Source: Rhodobacter sp. (GTDB lineage: Bacteria > Pseudomonadota > Alphaproteobacteria > Rhodobacterales > Rhodobacteraceae). From it: a DNA stretch of 7,297 nucleotides. The stretch spans positions 1-7,297 of the forward strand of contig JAIXVS010000282.1 of NCBI GenBank assembly GCA_027482795.1, read 5' to 3'. Positions 1 to 4,995 of this stretch are shown piece by piece (position 1 is the first letter of the stretch; every line of letters begins with the position of its first letter). Below the pieces are notes generated by a model. It was not told where the DNA came from and ran no database searches. It saw only the letters and a program-made list of their open reading frames with translations. A program made the position numbers and the translations under genes.

Positions 1-125
1 CGATAAGCATCTCCGAGGCTGCTGGCTCTGGCAAGATCCTGGTCTTGTTATCTGGCGACCACCTGAACACTCAGGCTCTCGGGAAATTCACGCCATCACG
101 GCCGCTGCGGGCCCGCCACCTTTTT
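1..125 (+). ncRNA. Candidate structured small RNA, 3' part (5' end outside window)
   Basis: No convincing protein is seen here, but the plus strand has nested complementarity. CAAGA (32-36) pairs with TCTTG (43-47). TGGCG (53-57) pairs with CGCCA (91-95) and encloses a second hairpin, CCTGA (62-66) with TCAGG (71-75) around an ACAC loop. A GC-rich segment (100-117) is then followed by TTTTT at 121-125, as at the end of an RNA whose closing stem lies partly upstream of the window. The hairpin near position 40 would sit about centrally in an RNA of roughly 160 nt, which made me consider a 6S-like RNA. I cannot confirm any family from memory. Stem length alone does not exclude chance in GC-rich DNA. 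Confidence 0.35.
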
Positions 126-173
126 CGCAGATTTGGCAGGAACGGGAACAGGGCGAACACAGCCCGCCGCGCG

Positions 174-656
174 CTAACTCATTTGAAAGGCGCGCACCCG
201 CCAGTGGGCACCGTCAAACTGCGCCGCGCGGGTTTGCAGACCGGTTTTTGGCACGATCTTCTGCCAAAACCCCTCGGCCAACGTGTTTTGCACCTGCACC
301 GCGATATGCCACAACCCCGCATGACGCGCGCAAATCTGCGCAAAGGCCCGCTGCCCAATTGCCTTACCGCGATAGGGGCGCAGCACAAAATATTCTGCCA
401 TAAACCAGCAAGGGGATTGGCCCGTCACAGGGCAATGATCAATCACCAAGGCGAAACCGACAAGCTGTTTTTCCCAATAGATCAGGTAGGGATATTGCCA
501 AAAATCGTCCAAAAGGGCGTAGTCGTATCGACCATCAGACCCAATATCAAAGGGCGTTTGGGCCGCCATATCGTAAAGATAAAGCTGGATAAGCTGCGCA
601 ATTACACTGCGGTCGGCCGAGGTTGCGGGAATGATCCCTACGGGGTCGTTTTTCAT
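174..656 (-). CDS. GNAT-family N-acetyltransferase
   Basis: A 160-residue protein of the GCN5-related acetyltransferase type, which transfers an acetyl group from acetyl-CoA to an amine; the substrate is unknown. The N-terminal half resembles the family of small GNATs with a 'YLYDM...FDIG.DGRYDY..LDDFW' start. The acetyl-CoA motif A is visible at about 86-105 (MAEYFVLRPYRGKAIGQRAF, with R96-GKAI-G101), and motif B is suggested by NTLAEGFWQKI near 124-134. I chose the ATG at 656 because AAGGGA lies about 6 nt upstream and the family homology begins near there; the frame stays open further upstream to 824 but has no site of comparable quality. It is soluble with no signal peptide. It is rich in tryptophan (W53, 61, 84, 116, 131, 152). 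It is divergent from trpS, with its promoter presumably in the shared 657-734 spacer. The GNAT call is firm; the role is unknown. Confidence 0.82.
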   Translation of the reverse strand: MKNDPVGIIPATSADRSVIAQLIQLYLYDMAAQTPFDIGSDGRYDYALLDDFWQYPYLIYWEKQLVGFALVIDHCPVTGQSPCWFMAEYFVLRPYRGKAIGQRAFAQICARHAGLWHIAVQVQNTLAEGFWQKIVPKTGLQTRAAQFDGAHWRVRAFQMS

Positions 657-690
657 CAAAATCCCTTTTTGGTCTGCGCCATGTACATCA

Positions 691-702
691 TCAAGCGCTT
701 GA
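691..702. repeat. Perfect 12-bp palindrome overlapping the trpS -35 box
   Basis: TCAAGCGCTTGA reads the same on both strands and shares its last four bases (TTGA, 699-702) with the TTGACA -35 element of the trpS leader promoter. It lies between the divergent GNAT and trpS units. A dimeric regulator bound here could block the trpS promoter and might also affect the GNAT gene. This is inference; no regulator family is recognised, and a 12-bp palindrome can occur by chance. Confidence 0.4.
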
Positions 703-727
703 CACAACTTTTGGGTGCAGATAGCAA
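699..727 (+). promoter_or_regulatory. Sigma-70-type promoter of the trpS leader
   Basis: A perfect -35 hexamer TTGACA (699-704) is followed by a 17-nt spacer and a weak -10 match TAGCAA (722-727). Transcription would then begin about 6-8 nt further on, at 733-735, at or next to the ATG of the leader peptide (735). The spacing is optimal, and alphaproteobacterial -10 boxes are often degenerate. No good Shine-Dalgarno precedes the leader ATG, which agrees with a leaderless transcript. The start site is inferred. Confidence 0.6.
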
Positions 728-734
728 CTCCGTC

Positions 735-782
735 ATGAAAAATCCAATGATCATCGCAATGTGCTGGTGGCAGTCGTCCTAA
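735..782 (+). CDS. Tryptophan-rich leader peptide of trpS (attenuator peptide)
   Basis: A 15-codon reading frame encodes MKNPMIIAMCWWQSS, with tandem TGG codons at 765-770 and stop TAA at 780-782. Length and layout resemble known Trp leader peptides such as E. coli TrpL ([14 protein letters not shown]). The peptide itself probably has no function; the ribosome's position on the two Trp codons would decide which RNA stem forms downstream. No Shine-Dalgarno is evident before ATG 735, but the predicted promoter places the transcription start at this ATG, so translation may start leaderless, as described for the trpL leader of Sinorhizobium meliloti. An in-frame ATG at 759 (MCWWQSS) is the alternative start and also lacks a clear ribosome-binding site. 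Confidence 0.75.
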   Translation: MKNPMIIAMCWWQSS

Positions 783-820
783 TTTGGCGACCGATGGATT
801 TTTATCATTCGAAGGTCGCC
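773..820 (+). promoter_or_regulatory. Trp attenuator: competing 1:2 and 2:3 stems
   Basis: Strand 1 GTCGTC (773-778) lies just after the Trp codons and can pair with GGCGAC (786-791), giving 6 bp with one G-U and the leader stop codon in the loop. Strand 2 GGCGACC (786-792) is also a perfect 7-bp complement of strand 3 GGTCGCC (814-820), the antiterminator. Strand 3 is in turn the 5' arm of the terminator. A ribosome stalled at 765-770 would cover strand 1, free strand 2 and favour 2:3 and read-through. A ribosome reaching the stop at 780-782 would shield strand 2 and let the terminator form. The pairings are read directly from the sequence; the mechanism is inferred from the classical trp and related attenuators. 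Confidence 0.75.
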
Positions 821-841
821 GCATTGGCGGCCTTTCTTGTT
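814..841 (+). terminator. Rho-independent attenuator terminator upstream of trpS
   Basis: GGTCGCC (814-820) pairs with GGCGGCC (826-832) around a GCATT loop, making a 7-bp stem with one G-U pair, followed by TTTCTTGTT (833-841). It lies 32 nt after the leader stop codon and 36 nt before the trpS start, where an attenuating terminator is expected. The T-run is interrupted by C and G, so termination may be partial. The 5' arm is shared with the antiterminator. Confidence 0.72.
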
Positions 842-877
842 CAATGCGGTGTCCTTATTCACAAAAAGGAGAAACGC

Positions 878-1888
878 ATGGCAAAACCAATAGTTCTTAC
901 GGGTGACCGCACCACAGGGCCGCTTCATCTTGGCCATTATGCAGGGTCACTGCAAACGCGCCTAAAACTGCAGAAGGATCACGACCAATTTGTTCTTTTG
1001 GCAGACTCCCAAGCCCTAACCGACAACGCACATCGCCCCGAAAAAGTGCGCGAAAACATCCTTGAGGTCGCTTTGGATTATCTGGCCGTCGGCATAGACC
1101 CAGACCTTAGTACGATTTGCCTACAGTCGCATCTGCCCGCATTGGCAGAGCTTTCAATGCTTTACCTTAACTTTGTAACCGTTGCGCGGCTAGAACGGAA
1201 CCCGACGATCAAAGATGAAGTTCGCGCGCGCGGCTTTGGGCGCAACATTCCCGCTGGTTTTCTGTGTTACCCCGCAGCCCAGGCCGCAGATATAACGGCG
1301 TTCAAAGCTGCCTTAGTACCTGTCGGCGAAGATCAAGCGCCGATAATTGAACAGACGAATGAAATTGTTCGCCGTATCAATGCACAAGCGGGAAGTGAAA
1401 TTTTGCTCGAAGCGATGGCGCTTATTCCGAAAGCGGGCCGTTTACCTAACCCTGACGGCAAGGGCAAAATGTCAAAGTCCAGCGGCTCTGCTATTTTGCT
1501 TTCAGCGTCCCCCGATGAAATTTATGCGGCAGTTAGGGGCATGTTTACAGACCCGAACCACTTACATGTGCAAGATCCGGGGCACGTCGATGGAAACGTT
1601 GTTTTTGCGTTTCTTGACGCGTTTTGCGATGACTTAGGTGAAGTTGAAAGCTTGAAAAACCACTACCAACAGGGCGGGCTAGGTGATCAGGCCATCAAGA
1701 AACGGCTAGATCAGGTGTTGCAGGCCCTGATTGCCCCTATTCGCACGCGGCGGGCAGAATTGGCACGCGAAAAAGCTTTTGTGATTGATGTTATCAGGCG
1801 CGGCACCGAGCGGGCAAAACAAGTAACCGAGGCAACAAAGCAAGAGGTCGCCGAAGGATTGGGCTTGTTTTCCCTTTCACGCGCTTGA
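878..1888 (+). CDS. trpS: Tryptophanyl-tRNA synthetase, Lactobacillales-like type
   Basis: A 336-residue class I synthetase that charges tRNA-Trp with tryptophan using ATP. The HIGH-type motif is HLGH (17-20) within TGDRTTGPLHLGHYAGSL, and the KMSKS loop is at 197-201. QAADITAF (135-142) carries the Asp (D138) aligned by me with the Trp-binding Asp of other TrpRS. From memory, the whole chain resembles the streptococcal TrpS ('ILTGDRPTGKLHIGHYVGSL', 'LARLERNPT', 'QRGGLGD') far more than the usual proteobacterial 'SGIQPSG.L.LGNYLGA' enzyme. It is therefore probably an auxiliary TrpRS, with a standard one elsewhere. The start at 878 is set by AAGGAG (866-871); the open frame upstream runs through the attenuator. 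The protein has no Trp residue. A/T-ending codons (CTT, ATA, GTT, TTA, CAA) are visibly commoner than in the rib and kps genes, suggesting transfer. Expression is probably controlled by the Trp attenuator. A role in Trp scarcity or resistance to a Trp-analogue antibiotic such as indolmycin is inference. Confidence 0.93.
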   Translation: MAKPIVLTGDRTTGPLHLGHYAGSLQTRLKLQKDHDQFVLLADSQALTDNAHRPEKVRENILEVALDYLAVGIDPDLSTICLQSHLPALAELSMLYLNFVTVARLERNPTIKDEVRARGFGRNIPAGFLCYPAAQAADITAFKAALVPVGEDQAPIIEQTNEIVRRINAQAGSEILLEAMALIPKAGRLPNPDGKGKMSKSSGSAILLSASPDEIYAAVRGMFTDPNHLHVQDPGHVDGNVVFAFLDAFCDDLGEVESLKNHYQQGGLGDQAIKKRLDQVLQALIAPIRTRRAELAREKAFVIDVIRRGTERAKQVTEATKQEVAEGLGLFSLSRA

Positions 1889-1901
1889 CAAACGCCCCCC
1901 C

Positions 1902-2357
1902 TCAAAACCCCTCTGGCCGCCCTTCATGCGCCATATGATCCAGCACGGCGTTCACGAACTTCGGCTCTTTGCCGCCATCGAAAAACGCCTTTGCCACATC
2001 GACATATTCGGTAATCGCCACGCGGGGCGGGGTGGGCAGCTGCGTTAGCTCCGCCCCGGCCGCGCGAAACAGGGCGCGCAGAACGGGGTCGATGCGGCCC
2101 AGCGGCCATTTGGCCACCAGCGCGCGGTCGGTCAATTGGTCAATCAGCGCTTGGTGGTTGACTGCGTGATCGACCACGGCGCGAAAGTGAAACACATCGC
2201 CTTCGGCCATTTCATCATCGTCATAAACCGCCCCAAAACGATGCTCGACAAATTCGGCGCAGACAGCCTCGACCGTTTGGCCAGAGGCCTCCATTTGAAA
2301 CAGCGCCTGCACAGCATAAAGCCGCGCCGCCGATTTCATGTGCCGTGTATCCGTCAT
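1902..2357 (-). CDS. nusB: Transcription antitermination factor NusB
   Basis: A 151-residue all-helical RNA-binding protein that, with NusE/S10, binds boxA and supports antitermination, mainly of rRNA operons. The N-terminal motif KSAARLYAVQALFQME (8-23) and the C-terminal block AITEYVDVAKAFF (114-126) followed by EPKFVNAVLDHMA (131-143) are typical. The length fits the family. I chose ATG 2357 because it overlaps the ribH stop as ATGA (4 bp), implying translational coupling; a longer frame to 2393 would run 40 bp into ribH. nusB is the last gene of the riboflavin operon, a common arrangement. It converges on trpS with only 13 bp between the stop codons, and no clear terminator was seen for either gene. 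Confidence 0.95.
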   Translation of the reverse strand: MTDTRHMKSAARLYAVQALFQMEASGQTVEAVCAEFVEHRFGAVYDDDEMAEGDVFHFRAVVDHAVNHQALIDQLTDRALVAKWPLGRIDPVLRALFRAAGAELTQLPTPPRVAITEYVDVAKAFFDGGKEPKFVNAVLDHMAHEGRPEGF

Positions 2358-2854
2358 GCGCGAAAGCCGATCCCTGTGGTGCTGCGCGCCCATTTGCGCG
2401 AGAGCGCGACCAGATGCAAGGCCGCAAGTGCCGCGCCCCCGCCTTTATTCTGGCCAGCCACTTCTGCCCGCGCCTGCGCCTGCGCGCGGGTTTCCACCGT
2501 CAGGATCCCGTTGCCAATCGCCGCCCCGCCAAGGCCCAGCATGGAAATGGCGCGCGATGAATCATTACAAACCGTATCGTAATGAGTCGTCTCGCCGCGC
2601 ATAACGCAGCCCAGCGCGACATAGGCATCGAACTTTTGCAAACGTTCAGCCATGGCAATGGCAGTGGGCACCTCTAGCGCGCCTGGCACTTCGATAACCT
2701 CTACCTCGGCCCCGCAACCGATCGCCGCCGCGCGCGCGCCTTCAACCAGTTGATCGGTGATGTCTTTGTAATATGGCGCAACCACGATCAGAACTTTGAC
2801 AGGCTTGTCAAAGCTGGGGGCGGCAAGGGTGTAGTGCTGTTCAGCGCTGGCCAT
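2354..2854 (-). CDS. ribH: 6,7-dimethyl-8-ribityllumazine synthase
   Basis: A 166-residue lumazine synthase that condenses 5-amino-6-ribitylaminouracil with 3,4-dihydroxy-2-butanone 4-phosphate, the penultimate step of riboflavin synthesis. Diagnostic segments are VIEVPGALEVPTA (53-65), the active-site loop ALGCVMRGETTHYD (80-93, catalytic His probably H91), and NGILTVET (115-122) followed by NKGGGAALAAL (136-146). The start at 2854 is preceded by GGAG about 7 nt upstream, lying inside the end of ribBX, from whose stop it is separated by 3 bp. The ribH stop overlaps the nusB start. A cytosolic enzyme forming oligomeric shells in this family. No abnormal residue was noticed. Confidence 0.96.
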   Translation of the reverse strand: MASAEQHYTLAAPSFDKPVKVLIVVAPYYKDITDQLVEGARAAAIGCGAEVEVIEVPGALEVPTAIAMAERLQKFDAYVALGCVMRGETTHYDTVCNDSSRAISMLGLGGAAIGNGILTVETRAQAQARAEVAGQNKGGGAALAALHLVALSRKWARSTTGIGFRA

Positions 2855-2857
2855 GAT

Positions 2858-3967
2858 CTACTCCGTAATTGCTTTGGTGCCTGCAATGGTCAGGCCATAT
2901 GCTTCAAGCGCTACCACGCGCGGCGCGGCAGAATTGGTCACAAGGGTGATTTTGGTCAAGCCCAAGGCGGCGAGTATCTGCGCGCCCAGCCCGTATTGGC
3001 GCAGGGTTTGCGGCGATACTTCGCCTTCGGTCACCATTTTCATCGATGTATCGCGCAGCAGCACCACCACACCGCGCCCAGCGGCTGCAATCACCCGCAT
3101 AGCGCCTTGGATGTCGCTGGAATGGCCATCGGAAATGCCCAAAACATCCTCTAACGGGTTCAGGTTATGCACCCGCACCAGCACAGGTGCATCACCGCCC
3201 AAATCGCCCCCCAAATTACCCTTAGTCAGCGCGATATGCTCGTCGCCATGGGTGTCATCGGCGAAAATGCGCATCAGCCACTCACCGCCGTGCGCCGAAG
3301 TCACGCGCCGAACGCTGCGTTCTTTGATCAGGTTATCGTGGCGGCGGCGGTAGGCAATCAAATCAGAAATCGTGCCAATTTTCAGCCCATGCTTTTGCGC
3401 AAACCCCACCAAATCGGGCAGACGAGCCATGGTGCCATCGTCTTTCATAATCTCGCAAATCACGCCTGCGGGCTTTAGGCCCGCAAGACGGGCGATGTCG
3501 GTGGCCGCTTCGGTATGGCCTGCGCGCACCAGAACGCCGCCATCGCGGGCGCGCAGCGGAAACACATGGCCAGGGGTGGCCAGATCGGTCGGCTTGGCAT
3601 TTGGGTCAATCGCCACGGCGATAGTGCGGGCGCGGTCGGCGGCGGAAATACCCGTCTCCACCCCTTCGCGCGCCTCGATCGATACGGTAAAGGCTGTCTC
3701 GTGGCGCGATGAATTGCGCGCCGCCATCAAGGGCAGGCCCAATTCGTCAATCCGCGCGCCCGTCAGCGTCAGGCAAATCAGCCCGCGCCCATGCGTGGCC
3801 ATAAAGTTAATCGCCGCCGCATCGGCCATTTCGGCAGGGATCACCAAATCGCCTTCATTCTCGCGGTCTTCATGATCGACTAGAATAAACATGCGGCCCG
3901 CGCGGGCATCTTCGATAATCTCTTCGACCGAGGAAATCGCGTCGATATAAGTGACCTGATCGTTCAT
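2858..3967 (-). CDS. ribB: RibBX: DHBP synthase with inactive GTP-cyclohydrolase-II-like domain
   Basis: A 369-residue fusion. Residues about 8-205 are 3,4-dihydroxy-2-butanone 4-phosphate synthase, converting ribulose 5-phosphate to DHBP and formate. Catalytic and metal-binding motifs are intact: DHEDRENEGD (31-40), ATHGRGLICL (57-66), RHETAFTVSIE (88-98), GISAADRA (106-113), TPGHVFPLRARDGGVL (131-146) and HTEAATD (151-157). Residues about 217-369 align by shape with GTP cyclohydrolase II (ending RQYGLGAQILAALG) but contain no cysteine, so the zinc-binding Cys cluster is gone; LLRDTSMKM (303-311) replaces the usual LRQEGRGIG. This matches the proteobacterial RibBX variant, so active RibA must be encoded elsewhere. 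ATG 3967 fits the family N-terminus and has GGGA about 9 nt upstream; an upstream GTG at 3997 is possible but unlikely. It is followed by ribH after 3 bp. Confidence 0.9.
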   Translation of the reverse strand: MNDQVTYIDAISSVEEIIEDARAGRMFILVDHEDRENEGDLVIPAEMADAAAINFMATHGRGLICLTLTGARIDELGLPLMAARNSSRHETAFTVSIEAREGVETGISAADRARTIAVAIDPNAKPTDLATPGHVFPLRARDGGVLVRAGHTEAATDIARLAGLKPAGVICEIMKDDGTMARLPDLVGFAQKHGLKIGTISDLIAYRRRHDNLIKERSVRRVTSAHGGEWLMRIFADDTHGDEHIALTKGNLGGDLGGDAPVLVRVHNLNPLEDVLGISDGHSSDIQGAMRVIAAAGRGVVVLLRDTSMKMVTEGEVSPQTLRQYGLGAQILAALGLTKITLVTNSAAPRVVALEAYGLTIAGTKAITE

Positions 3968-4167
3968 CTTCACATCCCAAACCAGCTTTGCCTGCACCTA
4001 CCCCATTGCGCGCGCCATTGCCAGAGCGGCAAAGCCCCGCGCCTTGCGCAAGGGCTGTGCGCGAATGCATGGGCAATGGTGGGCGGCGCCCGTGGAAACC
4101 TGCCCCGCACTGCCCTGTCCCTGCTGCAGCGCAGCCAAAGCAATTTGCCTCAAACTTGCGCTTCCTA
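3968..4167. other. Non-coding gap between ribE and ribBX, left part
   Basis: About 200 bp upstream of ribBX. The minus strand stays open here in one frame (84 codons, 3998-4252), but the translation is low-complexity and matches nothing I know, so I do not call a gene. I looked for an FMN riboswitch on the minus strand and did not find its conserved blocks. No confident promoter was identified, so ribBX may be read through from ribE. Confidence 0.5.
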
Positions 4168-4237
4168 ACTCCCCAAATACCTTGGGGGGGGAGTCGCTCA
4201 AGCTTGCTTGAGCGGCAGGGGGGGCAAAGCCCCCCTG
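4168..4237 (-). repeat. Cluster of three adjacent hairpins downstream of ribE
   Basis: Plus-strand coordinates are given. Hairpin A is ACTCCCC (4168-4174) with GGGGAGT (4188-4194), with an alternative inner pairing CCCCAA/TTGGGG (4171-4176/4182-4187). Hairpin B is CGCTCAAG (4195-4202) with CTTGAGCG (4207-4214) around CTTG. Hairpin C is GGGGGGC (4219-4225) with GCCCCCC (4229-4235) around AAA. The three abut and begin 7 bp past the ribE stop. No T-run follows on either strand, so they are not classical terminators. They may stabilise the ribE mRNA, mark a processing point, or be a dispersed intergenic repeat of the REP kind; the minus-strand CCCCAAGGTATTTGGGG reminds me of elements common in Rhodobacteraceae intergenic DNA, from memory only. 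Confidence 0.6.
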
Positions 4238-4244
4238 CAACGTT

Positions 4245-4862
4245 TCAGGCAAATTCCTGCAATCTTGTCACATAGCGCGCCACATAACGCGCCATTGTGT
4301 CCACCTCTAGGTTCACCAAGTCGCCCAGCTTCACACTCCCCCACGTCGTCACCGCTTGGGTATGGGGGATGAAATTGATGTCAAAATCAGCGCCCCGCAC
4401 ATCGTTCACGGTCAGCGAGGTGCCGCTTAGCGCGACCGATCCTTTGGGCGCGATGAACCGCGCCAAATCATCGGGGGCGCGGAAGGTCACGCGCAGGCTG
4501 TCCCCTTCGGGCGTAATTCCCACCACCTCGGCCACGCCGTCCACATGGCCCGATACGATATGCCCGCCCAATTCGTCCCCCACCCGCAGCGCGCGCTCAA
4601 GGTTGATGCGCTGGCCCACCGTCCAGCCATGCGCGCCTCCAATATTGGTTTTGCGCAGCGTTTCGGCAGAAATATCCACGTCAAACCAGTTGCGTGGGCT
4701 GGTGCCTGTCGCCACCACCGTCAGGCACACCCCTTCGCAGGCAATAGATGCGCCAATATCAATGCCCGCCACATCATAGGCCGTGCCAATGCGCGCGCGC
4801 AAATCGCCCTTGGGGTGCAGCGCCATCACCTCGCCCATATCGGTGACAATTCCTGTAAACAT
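4245..4862 (-). CDS. ribE: Riboflavin synthase (alpha subunit)
   Basis: A 205-residue enzyme that dismutates two molecules of 6,7-dimethyl-8-ribityllumazine into riboflavin and 5-amino-6-ribitylaminouracil, the final step of riboflavin synthesis. It starts with the invariant MFTGIV and has two lumazine-binding barrels (about 1-97 and 98-195), each with its repeat signature: SIACEGVCLTVV (39-50) and SVALSGTSLTVN (142-153). GGHIVSGHVDGV (99-110) marks the domain junction. The start at 4862 is fixed by a perfect AGGAGG about 6 nt upstream. It is the first gene of the minus-strand rib operon in this window, with ribBX 277 bp downstream. The usual partner ribD is not adjacent; upstream lies a divergent capsule gene. 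The same enzyme is called ribC in older E. coli naming. Confidence 0.96.
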   Translation of the reverse strand: MFTGIVTDMGEVMALHPKGDLRARIGTAYDVAGIDIGASIACEGVCLTVVATGTSPRNWFDVDISAETLRKTNIGGAHGWTVGQRINLERALRVGDELGGHIVSGHVDGVAEVVGITPEGDSLRVTFRAPDDLARFIAPKGSVALSGTSLTVNDVRGADFDINFIPHTQAVTTWGSVKLGDLVNLEVDTMARYVARYVTRLQEFA

Positions 4863-4887
4863 CGCGCGCCTCCTGCCGTTTTGCGGT

Positions 4888-4916
4888 AAACTAAAGCGCG
4901 CACAGCCCTGCCGCAA
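4888..4916 (-). promoter_or_regulatory. Possible ribE promoter
   Basis: On the minus strand TTGCGG (plus 4911-4916) is separated by 17 nt from TAGTTT (plus 4888-4893), giving a plausible but weak sigma-70-type promoter with a 5' leader of only about 20 nt before the ribE ATG. Such a short leader would leave no room for a riboswitch. Each hexamer matches consensus at about three positions, so this is tentative. Confidence 0.3.
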
Positions 4917-4979
4917 GGCCAGTGCGCTGATTGCATTGCTTTTGTCGCAAATGCGCCCTAGTTTCTTCTTAAAGATGAT

Positions 4980-4995
4980 CCAAGGTTAACCTTGG
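4980..4995. repeat. Perfect 16-bp palindrome in the ribE/kpsS divergent region
   Basis: CCAAGGTTAACCTTGG is a perfect inverted repeat with no spacer, 41 bp before the kpsS-like start and 117 bp from the ribE start. A contiguous palindrome of this length is a good candidate for the binding site of a dimeric regulator acting on the capsule gene. It is a poor terminator because no T-run follows. The TTAA cores at 4969-4972 and 4986-4989 are 13 nt apart, not the 7 nt of a CtrA box. Confidence 0.5.

Noticed and set aside
45..782. Plus-strand open frame of 245 codons, antisense to the GNAT gene
   Set aside because: The GNAT motifs on the minus strand are convincing and this frame's translation matches nothing; only its last 15 codons, the Trp leader peptide, have independent support.
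657..824. Longer GNAT start at 824
   Set aside because: The upstream part has no family similarity, overlaps the trpS promoter, leader and attenuator, and ATG 656 has a good ribosome-binding site.
761..877. Upstream extension of trpS to a GTG at 761
   Set aside because: The extension would translate the attenuator; AAGGAG at 866-871 and the family N-terminus place the start at 878.
657..877. T-box or trp-binding riboswitch controlling trpS
   Set aside because: No T-box consensus is visible; the leader peptide with Trp codons and the stem layout explain the region better.
1885..1890. TTGACA at the trpS stop, identical in context (GCGCTTGACA) to the trpS promoter
   Set aside because: No suitable -10 element follows and it would fire antisense into nusB; the shared 10-mer is probably chance.
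3998..4252. 84-codon minus-strand frame between ribE and ribBX
   Set aside because: It overlaps the ribE end and the three hairpins, the translation is Ala/Gly-rich with no recognisable pattern, and no good ribosome-binding site was seen.
4969..4995. Possible CtrA-binding site before kpsS (TTAA cores at 4969-4972 and 4986-4989)
   Set aside because: The spacing is 13 nt, not the 7 nt of the CtrA consensus; the second core belongs to the perfect palindrome.
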